Made by a program: the position numbers and the translations under genes. From positions 992,001 to 1,056,000 of the forward strand of contig CAVWXY010000006.1 in assembly GCA_963758945.1 (NCBI GenBank): DNA of 64,000 nt, given 5' to 3'. A model generated the notes under the pieces. It was not told the origin of the DNA and searched no databases. It saw nothing but the letters and a program-made list of their open reading frames with translations. This DNA is from VAZQ01 sp963758945 (GTDB lineage Bacteria; Pseudomonadota; Alphaproteobacteria; Rhizobiales; Xanthobacteraceae). Positions 17,765 through 27,379 of this stretch are shown here, in pieces; the first letter of the stretch is position 1; each line of letters opens with the position of its first letter.

Positions 17765-18364
17765 CTAAGGCTTGCCTGGTTGACCCGCCGCTCGCGCGTC
17801 GCCCGCGCTCGCGTCCTCCGGCCGGCCGACGAAGACGAGATCGCCCTTGATCAGGTCCTGGGCCTTCGGCCGCCCGGACTTCTGCGGCACCAGATATGAC
17901 ACGTGCAGCCAGGCGGCGATTTCCAGCGGCTCCGGGCGCGGCGCCGGCGTGATGAGGAGCGCGGCGTCTTGCACCTGGGCGTCCGGCGGCTGCGCCCAGG
18001 CGCCCGCAACCGAGCTCGCGGTCAGCAGCGCCTGCACCACCGAGGTCGCGACCGTCTTCACGAAGCGCGTGAAGGCGAAATCGCGCACCACGAACTGCGC
18101 TTTCTCGCGCTTGGCGTCGTACTTGAGCACCCGCTCCAGGCCGAGCTTGGTCAGCACGGGCTCGTATTTCTCGCCGAGATCGATGGTGATGCGGGCATTG
18201 GCGTCGTCACGCATGTCCCACAAGACGCGCATCGGCGTCGCCGGCGGTCCTTCGCTTCCCTTCACGTACATGAGATAGGCCACCTCGTCGGCGCGCGCGG
18301 GATGGGCGGCTGCGAGCAGCACGATGGCGAACGCGACGTGCGGGCGAAGGCGGCGGGGGACCAT
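17765..18364 (-). CDS. secreted protein of unknown function
   Basis: 199 residues beginning MVPRRLRPHVAFAIVLLAAA with a signal peptide probably cut after HPARA. The mature part has LMYVKGSEGPPATPMRVLWD, RDFAFTRFVKTVATSVVQ and LHVSYLVPQKSGRP. No cysteines or known catalytic pattern are seen. It lies antisense between glyQ/CDGSH and glyS. ATG 18364 is chosen because it starts the signal peptide; the longer frame upstream is Arg-rich and unlikely. I do not recognise the family. Confidence 0.65.
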   Translation of the reverse strand: MVPRRLRPHVAFAIVLLAAAHPARADEVAYLMYVKGSEGPPATPMRVLWDMRDDANARITIDLGEKYEPVLTKLGLERVLKYDAKREKAQFVVRDFAFTRFVKTVATSVVQALLTASSVAGAWAQPPDAQVQDAALLITPAPRPEPLEIAAWLHVSYLVPQKSGRPKAQDLIKGDLVFVGRPEDASAGDARAAGQPGKP

Positions 18365-18516
18365 CACGCGCTCCGGGTACGATCGGAGAGACCGCAGTGT
18401 GCGGCACCGGGCCGAAGCCCGCAAGCATGCCCGGGTGGCGATGGTTGCAGTCGCTTTTTCGGCTTAACAAGGGCGCCGCCGCCTGCTACCTGCGGGCACC
18501 GCCGCGGTGATCCCTC

Positions 18517-20646
18517 ATGCCCGATCTTCTGCTCGAATTGTTCTCCGAGGAAATCCCCGCGCGCATGCAGGCGCGGGCGGCCGAGGATTTGCGCAAGCTC
18601 GTCACCGACCGGCTGGTCGCGGCCGGGCTCCTCTACGATGGTGCGAAGGCCTTCGTCACGCCGCGCCGGCTCGCGCTCGCGGTCCAGGGCCTGCCGGCCC
18701 GGCAGCCGGACGTGAGGGAGGAGAAGAAGGGTCCCCGCGTCGGCGCGCCCGAGGCCGCGATCCGCGGATTCCTGCGCGCCGCCGGGCTCGCGTCGATCGC
18801 CGAGGCGAAGGTCAAGTCCGACGGCAAGGGCGACTTCTACGTCGCGACGATCGAGAAGCCGGGCCGCCCCGCGATCGAGGTGATTGCCGAGATCGTGCCC
18901 GAGGTGGTGAAGGCGTTTCCCTGGCCGAAGTCGATGCGCTGGGGCGCGCAATCCGCGCGGCCGGGTGCGCTCGGCTGGGTGCGGCCCTTGCATTCCATGG
19001 TCGCGACCTTCGGGCCGGAGACCGAGGAGCCCGAGATCGTTCCGTTCGCGGTCGACGGCATCGCCGCCGGCGACGAGACGCGCGGCCACCGCTTCATGGC
19101 GCCGCAGCCGTTCAAGGTGCGCCGGCTCGACGACTACGCCGCGAAGCTGGAAAAGGCCAAGGTCGTGCTCGACGGCGAGCGACGCAAGGAGATCATCCTC
19201 GCCGACGCCAAGAACCTCGCCTTCGCGCAGGGCTACGAGCTCGTCGAGGATTTAGGATTGCTCGCAGAGGTCGCCGGCCTGGTCGAATGGCCGGTCGTGC
19301 TGATGGGATCGTTCGAGGAGGCATACCTTTCAATCCCGCCCGAGATCATCCGCGCCACCATCCGCAACAACCAGAAATGCTTCGTGCTGCGCGATCCGCG
19401 CACCGCGCAGCTCACCAACAAGTTCATCCTCGTGGCCAATATCGAGGCCGAGGACGCCGGCAAGGCGATCGTCGCCGGCAACGAGCGCGTCATCCGCGCG
19501 CGGCTCGCCGACGCCAAGTTCTTCTACGACACCGATCTCAAGACGCGGTTGGAGGACCGGCTGCCGAAGTTCGAGCAGATCGTCTTCCACGAGAAGCTCG
19601 GCACCCAGGCCGAGCGCATCGCCCGCATCGAGGCGCTCGCAGGCCACATCGCACAGGCGGTCGACGCCGACATCCAGAAGACGGAGCGCGCAGCGCGGCT
19701 ATGCAAGGCCGACCTGCTGACCGAAGTGGTCGGCGAGTTCCCCGAGCTGCAGGGGTTGATGGGAAAGTATTACGCCAAGGCGCAGGGCGAGGACGAGGCC
19801 GTCGCGCATGCCTGCGAGGATCACTACAAGCCGCAGGGACCGAGCGACTTCGTGCCCACCAATCCGGTTTCGGTGGCCGTCGCGCTGGCCGACAAAATGG
19901 ATACATTGGTCGGATTTTGGTTCGAAGGCGAAAAGCCGACCGGCTCGAAGGATCCGTTTGCACTCAGGCGCGCGGCGCTGGGCGTCATACGTCTCGTGCT
20001 CTCGAACAATCTCTCGCTGCATCTGGAAGGGCTGGTTCGAGAAAGCTGGAGCCAACACATGGCTCGGGGCACGGGAATTACGCCGGGCTCCAAATGGGAC
20101 GTGCTGGTCCGCGATCTCCTCGCCTTCTTCGCCGACCGCCTGAAGGTCCAACTGCGCGAGCAGGGCGCACGCCACGATCTCGTCGATGCCGTGTTCGCCC
20201 TCGAAGGCCAGGACGATCTCCTCCTCATCGTTCGCCGGGTCGAGGCGTTGGGAAAATTCCTCGACACCGAGGACGGCAAGAACCTGCTCGCCGGCTACAA
20301 GCGCGCCACCAATATCATCCGCATCGAGGAGAAGAAGGACTCCCGCGAATATGTCGGGCGGCCCGATCCGTTGCTCTACGCCCAAGACGAGGAGCGGGCG
20401 CTCGCCAAAGCGATCGACGCCGCCAGGGAAGAGGCGTCCGCTGCCGTGGCGCGCGAGGACTTCGAAGCCGCCATGCGTGCGATGGCGAAGCTTCGCCCGC
20501 ACGTCGATGCCTTCTTCGACAAGGTCACGGTCAACGTCGCCGACGGCGCCGACAAGGAGAAGTTGCGCGAGAACCGCCTCAAGCTGCTCAACGAAATCCG
20601 CGAAGCGACGCGTGCGGTTGCGGATTTCTCGCGCATCGAGGGGTAG
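18517..20646 (+). CDS. glyS: glycyl-tRNA synthetase beta subunit
   Basis: tRNA-binding beta subunit of glycyl-tRNA synthetase, partner of GlyQ. It begins MPDLLLELFSEEIPARMQ, the classic GlyS start, and keeps the HD-like region (LTEVVGEFPELQGLMGKYYA) and the C-terminal anticodon-binding DALR-type domain (FFDKVTVNVADGADKEKLRE). The 709 residues are normal for the family. It is separated from glyQ by the CDGSH gene and an antisense secreted-protein gene. Confidence 0.96.
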   Translation: MPDLLLELFSEEIPARMQARAAEDLRKLVTDRLVAAGLLYDGAKAFVTPRRLALAVQGLPARQPDVREEKKGPRVGAPEAAIRGFLRAAGLASIAEAKVKSDGKGDFYVATIEKPGRPAIEVIAEIVPEVVKAFPWPKSMRWGAQSARPGALGWVRPLHSMVATFGPETEEPEIVPFAVDGIAAGDETRGHRFMAPQPFKVRRLDDYAAKLEKAKVVLDGERRKEIILADAKNLAFAQGYELVEDLGLLAEVAGLVEWPVVLMGSFEEAYLSIPPEIIRATIRNNQKCFVLRDPRTAQLTNKFILVANIEAEDAGKAIVAGNERVIRARLADAKFFYDTDLKTRLEDRLPKFEQIVFHEKLGTQAERIARIEALAGHIAQAVDADIQKTERAARLCKADLLTEVVGEFPELQGLMGKYYAKAQGEDEAVAHACEDHYKPQGPSDFVPTNPVSVAVALADKMDTLVGFWFEGEKPTGSKDPFALRRAALGVIRLVLSNNLSLHLEGLVRESWSQHMARGTGITPGSKWDVLVRDLLAFFADRLKVQLREQGARHDLVDAVFALEGQDDLLLIVRRVEALGKFLDTEDGKNLLAGYKRATNIIRIEEKKDSREYVGRPDPLLYAQDEERALAKAIDAAREEASAAVAREDFEAAMRAMAKLRPHVDAFFDKVTVNVADGADKEKLRENRLKLLNEIREATRAVADFSRIEG

Positions 20647-20652
20647 GCCGAA

Positions 20653-20764
20653 GTGTCATGCCCGCGAAGGCGGGCATCCAGTAAACACGGAAGACGCATG
20701 ATCCCGCACGCGAGCCACAAACGCCGGTGGTTACTGGATCATCCGCTTACGCGGATGATGACAC
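20653..20764. repeat. REP/BIME-type intergenic palindrome
   Basis: GTCATGCCCGCGAAGGCGGGCAT followed by CCAGTAA is the left unit, written here as two adjacent arms ATGCCCGC and GCGGGCAT. The right unit is TTACTGGATCATCCGC then GCGGATGATGACAC. Same architecture as the copies at 17641 and 53447; lies directly after the glyS stop. Confidence 0.8.
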
Positions 20765-20826
20765 CGAGCAGGATGCGAAGTCCGTGACCATGTCCTGACA
20801 TCTTGGAACCGCTGCTGCGTCTTCTT

Positions 20827-20851
20827 GGAACCACCGCTGCGCTTTGTAGTT
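20827..20851 (+). promoter_or_regulatory. candidate EcfG (general stress sigma factor) promoter
   Basis: GGAAC at 20827-20831, a 16-base spacer, then AGTT at 20848-20851. This fits the alphaproteobacterial EcfG consensus GGAAC-N16/17-CGTT except for the first -10 base. It is 27 bases before the ATG of the DUF3096 gene. Small membrane proteins are common EcfG targets in this order. The match is by eye. Confidence 0.5.
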
Positions 20852-20878
20852 TATTCACCCCGGGCCCAGGAGATCCCC

Positions 20879-21034
20879 ATGACGCTGACCGTTGCTCATA
20901 TCACGCCGCTGGTTGCGCTCATCGCCGGCATCTTGATCTTGATCGTGCCGCGACTGTTGAACTACGTCGTCGCGATCTACCTGATCATCGTGGGCATTAC
21001 CGGGCTCAACGGCATCTATCACTTCTTCCACTGA
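20879..21034 (+). CDS. DUF3096 small membrane protein
   Basis: A 51-residue protein, MTLTVAHITPLVALIAGILI then PRLLNYVVAIYLIIVGITGL, that forms two transmembrane helices with a Pro-Arg turn. The family is widespread in alphaproteobacteria and functionally uncharacterised. A CAGGAG ribosome site precedes the ATG. The upstream GGAAC-N16-AGTT suggests stress-sigma control. It is followed 58 bases later by ppdK on the same strand. Confidence 0.85.
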   Translation: MTLTVAHITPLVALIAGILILIVPRLLNYVVAIYLIIVGITGLNGIYHFFH

Positions 21035-21092
21035 TGGCGCGGCCGCCGCCGCTGTCATCATCGGGCGCCGCCGCATTTCAGTTCGTGGTTCC

Positions 21093-23882
21093 ATGGTCAA
21101 ACCGACATCGCGCCGCAGCCGACCGAAAAAACCCGCCCGCCCGGCGCCCGCGCGCAAGGCGACGCCGCCGGCGCCCAAAACCAAATCGACCGGGACGAGA
21201 GCGAAGGCGAAATGGGTGTACGGCTTCGGCAACGGCAAGGCCGAAGGCCGCGCCGACATGCGCAATCTCCTCGGCGGCAAGGGCGCAGGCCTCGCCGAGA
21301 TGGCCAATCTCGGCTTGCCCGTGCCGCCCGGATTCACCATCACGACCGCGGTCTGCACGCATTTCTATGCGAACGAAAAACGGTATCCGGATGAGCTTCG
21401 TTCGCAGGTCGAGGCCGCGCTCTTGGAGGTCGGACGCATCACCGGCAAGACCTTCGGCGATCGCGACAATCCGCTCCTGGTCTCGGTGCGTTCGGGGGCG
21501 CGTGCCTCCATGCCGGGCATGATGGACACCGTGCTCAATCTCGGCCTCAACGATGAGACCGTGGAAACACTGGCGAAGAGGTCCGGCGATCGGCGCTTCG
21601 CCTACGATTCCTATCGCCGCTTCATCACGATGTATTCCGACGTGGTGCTCGGCCTTCCCCACCACCACTTCGAGGAGATCCTCGACGACCTCAAGGACCA
21701 GAACGGCTATTCGCTCGACACCGAGCTGTCGGCGGAGGACTGGGTCGACATCGTTCGCCGCTACAAGGAGCGGTTGGCGGAAGAGCATGGCGAGCCGTTC
21801 CCGCAGGAGCCGCATGCGCAGCTGTGGGGAGCGATAGGCGCCGTGTTCGGCTCCTGGATGAACCAGCGCGCCATCACCTATCGCCGCCTGCACGCCATCC
21901 CGGAGAGCTGGGGCACCGCGGTCAACGTGCAGGCCATGGTGTTCGGCAACATGGGCGAGAGCTCGGCGACCGGCGTCGCCTTCACGCGCAATCCTTCGAC
22001 CGGCGACAAGCGGCTCTACGGCGAGTTCCTGATCAATGCCCAGGGCGAGGACGTGGTCGCCGGCATTCGCACCCCGCAGGAGATCACCGAGGCGGCGCGG
22101 CGGGAGGCCGGCTCCGACAAGCCGTCGATGGAAGCCGCGCTGCCGGAGGCATTCAAGGAGCTCGTCCGCATCTACGGCGTGCTCGAGCGCCATTACCGCG
22201 ACATGCAGGATCTCGAATTCACGGTCGAGCAGGGCAAGCTGTGGATGCTGCAGACCCGCGCGGGCAAGCGCACCGCCAAGGCGGCGCTGAAGATCGCGGT
22301 CGACCTCGCCCACGAGCGGCTGATCACGCGCGAGGAGGCGGTCGCCCGCATCGACCCCGCCGCGCTCGACCAGCTCCTGCATCCGACCATCGATCCCAAT
22401 GTCGAGCGCAAGGTCATCGCCACCGGGCTGCCGGCCTCGCCGGGCGCGGCCTCCGGCGAGATCGTGTTCTCGGCCGACGAGGCGGAGGCGCTCAAGGCGA
22501 AGGACAAGCGCGTCATCCTGGTGCGCGTCGAGACCTCGCCCGAGGACATCCACGGCATGCACGCCGCCGAGGGCATCCTCACCACCCGCGGCGGCATGAC
22601 CTCGCACGCCGCCGTCGTGGCGCGCGGCATGGGCAAGCCCTGCGTCTCCGGCGCCGGCGCGCTGCGGGTCGACTACGCCGCCGGCACCATGAGCGTCGGG
22701 GGGCGCACGTTCAAGGCGGGCGATGTCATCACCCTCGACGGATCGACCGGGCAGGTGCTGGCGGGCCGCGTGCCGATGAGCGAGCCGGCGCTGTCCGGGG
22801 AATTCGCGACGCTGATGGGCTGGGCCGACGCGGTGCGCAAGCTCGGCGTGCGCGCCAATGCGGATACGCCGAACGATGCGCGCGTGGCGCTCAAGTTCGG
22901 CGCCGAGGGCATCGGGCTGTGCCGCACCGAGCACATGTTCTTCGACGAGGATCGCATCCGCGCGGTGCGCGAGATGATCCTCGCCGACGACGAGAAATCC
23001 CGCCGCGCCGCGCTCGCCAAGCTGCTGCCCATGCAGCGCGCGGATTTCGTCGAGCTGTTCGAGATCATGCAGGGCCTGCCGGTGACGATCCGGCTGCTGG
23101 ACCCGCCGCTGCACGAGTTCCTGCCGCACGGCGAGGAGGAGATCGCCGAAGTCGCCGCCGCCATGCAGGCCGACGCCAAGAAGCTCGCCGACCGCGCCCG
23201 CGAGCTCGAAGAGTTCAACCCGATGCTCGGGTTCCGCGGCTGCCGGCTGGCGCTCGCCTATCCCGAGATCGCCGAGATGCAGGCGCGCGCCATCTTCGAA
23301 GCCGCGGTCGTAGCCGGCAAGCGCACCGGCCGCCCGGTGGTGCCGGAGGTGATGGTGCCGCTGATCGCGACCAGGGCCGAGTTCGATCTGATCAAGGCGA
23401 GCATCGACGCCATGGCGCAGGAGGTCGCGCGCGAGACCGGCGGCAAAGTGGCCTACCAGGTCGGGACCATGATCGAGCTGCCGCGCGCGGCGCTGCGCGC
23501 CGGCGAGATCGCGCAAAGCGCGGAGTTCTTCTCGTTCGGCACCAACGATCTGACCCAGACCACGTTCGGCATCAGCCGCGACGACGCGGCGAGCTTCCTC
23601 GGCACCTACCTGTCGCGCGGGGTTCTGACGAGCGACCCCTTCGTCTCCATCGACCGCGAGGGCGTGGGCGAGTTGATGCGTATCGGCGTCGAGCGCGGTC
23701 GCCGCACGCGCGCGCAGCTCAAGGTCGGCATTTGCGGCGAGCACGGCGGCGATCCGGCCTCGGTCGCCTTCTGCCACGAGATCGCGCTCGACTATGTCTC
23801 GTGCTCGCCCTTCCGCGTTCCGATCGCGCGCCTCGCGGCCGCCCAGGCCGCTCTCGGCAAGGCTGCGACGGAAGAGGGGTGA
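21093..23882 (+). CDS. ppdK: pyruvate, phosphate dikinase
   Basis: Interconverts pyruvate + ATP + Pi and PEP + AMP + PPi. N-terminal ATP-grasp domain (GGKGAGLAEMANLGLPVPPG; SVRSGARASMPGMMDTVLNL), central phosphohistidine domain with His505 in GGMTSHAAVVARGMGKPC, and C-terminal PEP/pyruvate barrel with FFSFGTNDLTQTTFGISRDD and catalytic Cys881 in GICGEHGG. The 929 residues include an extra basic N-terminus (about 38 residues of Lys/Arg/Pro/Ala) before the usual WVYGFGNG start; it looks like low-complexity leader rather than a domain. No dikinase regulatory protein gene is adjacent. Confidence 0.96.
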   Translation: MVKPTSRRSRPKKPARPAPARKATPPAPKTKSTGTRAKAKWVYGFGNGKAEGRADMRNLLGGKGAGLAEMANLGLPVPPGFTITTAVCTHFYANEKRYPDELRSQVEAALLEVGRITGKTFGDRDNPLLVSVRSGARASMPGMMDTVLNLGLNDETVETLAKRSGDRRFAYDSYRRFITMYSDVVLGLPHHHFEEILDDLKDQNGYSLDTELSAEDWVDIVRRYKERLAEEHGEPFPQEPHAQLWGAIGAVFGSWMNQRAITYRRLHAIPESWGTAVNVQAMVFGNMGESSATGVAFTRNPSTGDKRLYGEFLINAQGEDVVAGIRTPQEITEAARREAGSDKPSMEAALPEAFKELVRIYGVLERHYRDMQDLEFTVEQGKLWMLQTRAGKRTAKAALKIAVDLAHERLITREEAVARIDPAALDQLLHPTIDPNVERKVIATGLPASPGAASGEIVFSADEAEALKAKDKRVILVRVETSPEDIHGMHAAEGILTTRGGMTSHAAVVARGMGKPCVSGAGALRVDYAAGTMSVGGRTFKAGDVITLDGSTGQVLAGRVPMSEPALSGEFATLMGWADAVRKLGVRANADTPNDARVALKFGAEGIGLCRTEHMFFDEDRIRAVREMILADDEKSRRAALAKLLPMQRADFVELFEIMQGLPVTIRLLDPPLHEFLPHGEEEIAEVAAAMQADAKKLADRARELEEFNPMLGFRGCRLALAYPEIAEMQARAIFEAAVVAGKRTGRPVVPEVMVPLIATRAEFDLIKASIDAMAQEVARETGGKVAYQVGTMIELPRAALRAGEIAQSAEFFSFGTNDLTQTTFGISRDDAASFLGTYLSRGVLTSDPFVSIDREGVGELMRIGVERGRRTRAQLKVGICGEHGGDPASVAFCHEIALDYVSCSPFRVPIARLAAAQAALGKAATEEG

Positions 23883-24026
23883 GCGCAGGCGGCGGACATC
23901 AGCCTATCGCCCTTCGTCGTCGGTCGTTCGGATCCAGCCGGCATCGAAAAAGTCTGGCTTTCCGGCCGCGAACGAGGCCTTATCGCGGTCTCGCGCGAAG
24001 CGGCGCGAGGATGGGCGGGGAGCGCA

Positions 24027-26084
24027 ATGTCGGAGGAAGCGGCCGAAGCTGCGGGCGCCGGGCCCGCCGTCTCCGAAGAGCGTTTGCAACAGGCCGAGGC
24101 CTTTGTCGAGGCCGAGGAGGGCGTGGTCAATCGCCTCGTCGGCTGGGCCGGACGGCTGGTCACGTCGATCGCGGTGGCGATGTCGCTCTTCCACCTCTAC
24201 GCCGCCGTCGCCGGCGCGTGGCCGTTCACCGACTTCCCCATCATCACCACCCAGCCGCTGCGCTACGCCCACGTCGCCTTCGTGCTGATGCTGACCTTCC
24301 TCTTGTTCCCGGCCGCGACGCGGTTTCGCAATCACATCCGCTGGTGGGACGTCGCCGCCGGGATCGTGGGTGCGGCAATCCTCCTCTACGCCATCGAAGG
24401 CGGCGAGGAATTCACCGACCGTGCCACCATGCCGACCCACCTCGACGTCGTGCTCGGCGTGACCTTCATCGTGCTCCTGCTCGAGGCGACGCGGCGCGCC
24501 ACCGGCTGGATTATTCCGTTCGTCGCGCTGCTGTTCATGGCCTATGCGTATTTCGGGCCGTATCTGCCGCCGCCCTGGACGCACCGCGGCTACGATATTG
24601 CGCAGCTCGTCGGCCATCTCTTCATCACGCTCGAGGGCATCTTCGGCATCCCGGTCGATGTCTCGTCCTCGCTGATCATCCTGTTCACGATCTATGGCGC
24701 CTTCCTGCAGCATTCCGGCGCCGGCAAGTTCTTCATCGATTTCTCCATGACGCTGATGGGCCACAAGGCCAACAGCGCCGGCCGCACCGTGGTGCTGTCG
24801 TCCTTCCTGCTGGGCGGGCCGTCCGGGTCGGGCGTCGCCACCACCGTGACCATCGGCGCGGTCGCCTATCCGCTGATGCAACGCGCGGGCTTCGAGAAGA
24901 ACGCGGCCGGCGGGCTGCTCGCCGCCGGCGGTCTCGGCGCCATCATCTCGCCGCCGGTGCTGGGTGCCGCCGCCTTCCTGATCGCCGAGTTCCTCAAGAT
25001 CAGCTATCTCGACGTGATCTGGATGGCCGTCATCCCCACCTGCCTCTACTACATGTCGCTGTTGTTCATGGTGGAGCTCGACGCCAAGCGGTTCGGCGCG
25101 CACAGCGTGGAGTTCGACCAGCCGCTGACGCTGTGGCAGATGACGCGGCGCTACGGTTTTCACTTCGTCTCGCTCGTCGCGGTCGTCATCTTCATGCTGT
25201 GGGGCTACTCGCCGACCTTGTCGGTGGTCTGGTCGACCGTGCTCACCTACGGCCTGAGCTTCCTCACCCGCGAGACCGCGATCACGCCCAAGAAGCTCGT
25301 GCGCGCCCTGTCCGACGGCTCGACCAGCGTGCTCACCGCGGCCACCACCTGCGCCACCGCCGGCATCATCGTCGGCGTCGTCACCTTGACCGGCCTCGGG
25401 CTGAAGTTTTCCTCGATCGTCATCGGCTATGCCGGCGGCAGCCTGCTGATGACCGCGATCTATACCGCGCTGATCGTCTGGATCGTGGGCTTGGCGGTGC
25501 CGGTCACCGCCTCCTACATCATCTGTGCCGTGATCGCCGCGCCTGCCATGGTCAAGCTCGGCGTTCCCGACGTCGCCGCCCACATGTTCATCTTCTATTA
25601 TTCGGTGTTGTCCGAGGTATCGCCGCCCACCGCGCTCTCGCCGTTCGCGGCGGCGGCGATCACCGGCGGCGATCCCTACAAGACCACGCTGCAGGCGTGG
25701 AAATACACGCTGCCCGCTTTCCTGGTGCCGTTCGTGTTCGTGCTCGATCCGCAGGGCATCGGCTTGCTGCTCAAGCTCCCGAAGGACGGCTCGTGGATCG
25801 ACATCGTCCTCATCACCGGCAAGACGGCGCTCGGATTGGCGGCGCTGGCGGCGGCGGCGCAGGGCTGGGCGTTGCGCAAGACCACCTTGCCCGAACGCCT
25901 GACGCTGGCGCTGGCCGGCCTCTTCCTGGTGTTTCCGAGCCTGCTCGAGGCCCTGCTGGAAACCGTCATCGGCCGCGACATCGGCTATACCGCGACATTC
26001 GGCTTGGGCCTGGGCGCCGCGGTCCTGCTAAAACAACGCATGCAGCCGGCCACGCCGCAGGTACAAGCGACCGGGCCGCAATAG
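24027..26084 (+). CDS. TRAP transporter fused 4TM/12TM permease (TAXI type)
   Basis: Single 685-residue membrane protein joining the small (DctQ-like, 4-helix) and large (DctM-like, 12-helix) TRAP permease subunits, the arrangement typical of TAXI-type systems driven by the Na+ gradient. An N-terminal cytoplasmic segment of about 45 acidic residues precedes the helices. Conserved DctM-type loops are AGRTVVLSSFLLGGPSGSGV, LAAGGLGAIISPPVLGAAAF and SEVSPPTALSPFAAAAITGG. The binding-protein gene follows after 13 bases, so the two form one transport operon. The substrate is not predictable; small carboxylates are common in the family. Confidence 0.92.
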   Translation: MSEEAAEAAGAGPAVSEERLQQAEAFVEAEEGVVNRLVGWAGRLVTSIAVAMSLFHLYAAVAGAWPFTDFPIITTQPLRYAHVAFVLMLTFLLFPAATRFRNHIRWWDVAAGIVGAAILLYAIEGGEEFTDRATMPTHLDVVLGVTFIVLLLEATRRATGWIIPFVALLFMAYAYFGPYLPPPWTHRGYDIAQLVGHLFITLEGIFGIPVDVSSSLIILFTIYGAFLQHSGAGKFFIDFSMTLMGHKANSAGRTVVLSSFLLGGPSGSGVATTVTIGAVAYPLMQRAGFEKNAAGGLLAAGGLGAIISPPVLGAAAFLIAEFLKISYLDVIWMAVIPTCLYYMSLLFMVELDAKRFGAHSVEFDQPLTLWQMTRRYGFHFVSLVAVVIFMLWGYSPTLSVVWSTVLTYGLSFLTRETAITPKKLVRALSDGSTSVLTAATTCATAGIIVGVVTLTGLGLKFSSIVIGYAGGSLLMTAIYTALIVWIVGLAVPVTASYIICAVIAAPAMVKLGVPDVAAHMFIFYYSVLSEVSPPTALSPFAAAAITGGDPYKTTLQAWKYTLPAFLVPFVFVLDPQGIGLLLKLPKDGSWIDIVLITGKTALGLAALAAAAQGWALRKTTLPERLTLALAGLFLVFPSLLEALLETVIGRDIGYTATFGLGLGAAVLLKQRMQPATPQVQATGPQ

Positions 26085-26097
26085 GGAGAAGGCAACG

Positions 26098-27060
26098 ATG
26101 AGACGCGCAAGAGTTCTGATCGCGGCGCTCGCGCTGGGCACGGCGGCGCTCGCCGGCACGGCGTTCGGGCAAGACCTCAATATCGCCATCGCCACCGGCG
26201 GGACCGGCGGCGTCTATTATCCGCTCGGCGGCGGCATGGCGAACGTGCTGTCCAAGCACGTGCCCGGCGTGCAGGCCAGCGCGCGCGTCACCGGCGGCTC
26301 GGTGGACAATCTCAAATTGATCGGCTCGCAGCAGAGCGAGGTCGCGCTGGTGATGGTCGACGCCGCGCTCGACGCGCTCAAGGGCGTGGACAAGTTCAAA
26401 GGCAACCCGGTCGACGTGCGCACGCTGCTGGTGCTCTATCCCAACCGCATGCACGTGGTGACCATCGACGGCACCGGCATCGAGAAGATGGCCGACCTGA
26501 AGGGCAAGCGCGTTTCCACCGGCTCGCCCGGCAGCGCGACGGAGGTGATGGCGTTCCGCGTCATCGAGGCGGCCGGTCTCGACAAGGACAAGGACATGAG
26601 GCGCGAACGGCTCGGCGTCGCCGAGTCGGTCAACGCCCTCAAGGACCGCAAGATCGACGCGTTCTTCTGGGTCGGCGGGCTGCCGACCGCCGCCGTCACC
26701 GATCTCGGTGCCACGCCCAACGTCAAGATCAAGCTGATCGACCACGCCGATACGGTCGGCAAGATGAACGCGAAGTACAACGACCTCTACACCACCGGCG
26801 TGATCCCAGCGAAGACCTATCCCGGCCAGGACAAGGACAACGCCATCGCGGTCGTGCAGAACATTCTGGTCGCCAACGCCAAGATGCCGGACAAGGTCGC
26901 CTACGACATCGTCAAGACCTTCCTCGAGCAGCGCGACGAGCTCGTCGCCGTCCACGCCGAAGCCAGGAACATTACGCTGGAGAACCAGGCGGCGAAGAAC
27001 TCACCGATCCCGTGGCATCCCGGCGCGCTGAAATATCTCGGCGAGAAGGGCGTGAAATAG
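26098..27060 (+). CDS. TAXI-family TRAP solute-binding protein
   Basis: Periplasmic receptor for the preceding fused permease. A signal peptide (RVLIAALALGTAALAGTAFG) is cut near GQ; the mature N-terminus NIAIATGGTGGVYYPLGGGM is the TAXI hallmark, with QQSEVALVMVD and KRVSTGSPGSATEVMAFRVI further on. 320 residues, usual length. Gene order permease then receptor is the reverse of many TRAP operons. Predicted ligand: an organic acid or amino acid, not determined. Confidence 0.93.
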   Translation: MRRARVLIAALALGTAALAGTAFGQDLNIAIATGGTGGVYYPLGGGMANVLSKHVPGVQASARVTGGSVDNLKLIGSQQSEVALVMVDAALDALKGVDKFKGNPVDVRTLLVLYPNRMHVVTIDGTGIEKMADLKGKRVSTGSPGSATEVMAFRVIEAAGLDKDKDMRRERLGVAESVNALKDRKIDAFFWVGGLPTAAVTDLGATPNVKIKLIDHADTVGKMNAKYNDLYTTGVIPAKTYPGQDKDNAIAVVQNILVANAKMPDKVAYDIVKTFLEQRDELVAVHAEARNITLENQAAKNSPIPWHPGALKYLGEKGVK

Positions 27061-27256
27061 ACGTGACGCGGGGCTCAAGCCACGCGTCACCACGCGGCGC
27101 ACGCGCCACGACGGGGGACGGCGCGCCGCGATCCGGGACCGCCGGGGAACGCAGCTGCGTCTCATGCGATAGATGATGCGTCGCGGGCGCGGGCCGCGCG
27201 CAGAGGTGCCGCCGCCCGCGCCCGCCTGCGGCGACTTTGTGGCGAGGCGCGGGCCA

Positions 27257-27279
27257 ATTAACGTCCCTGCAACGTTAAT
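27257..27279. promoter_or_regulatory. perfect inverted repeat, candidate operator upstream of the SleB gene
   Basis: ATTAACGT, seven bases (CCCTGCA), ACGTTAAT: an exact 8-bp inverted repeat, A/T-rich in a very GC-rich context, about 100 bases upstream of the cell-wall hydrolase start. Its half-sites contain TTAAC but the spacing does not match the CtrA box TTAA-N7-TTAA. Likely a binding site for a dimeric regulator. Confidence 0.5.
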
Positions 27280-27379
27280 CCTGCAATAGAAAAAATCCGA
27301 CGCAATTGCGCCATCACGCCGCCTTGTGCCGACGGGAGGATGCGGTCGCGTTTTGCAGGGGCGGGGGACAAGCCTGGTG

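Noticed and set aside
27257..27279. CtrA binding box
   Set aside because: TTAA half-sites are present but 13 bases apart rather than 7.
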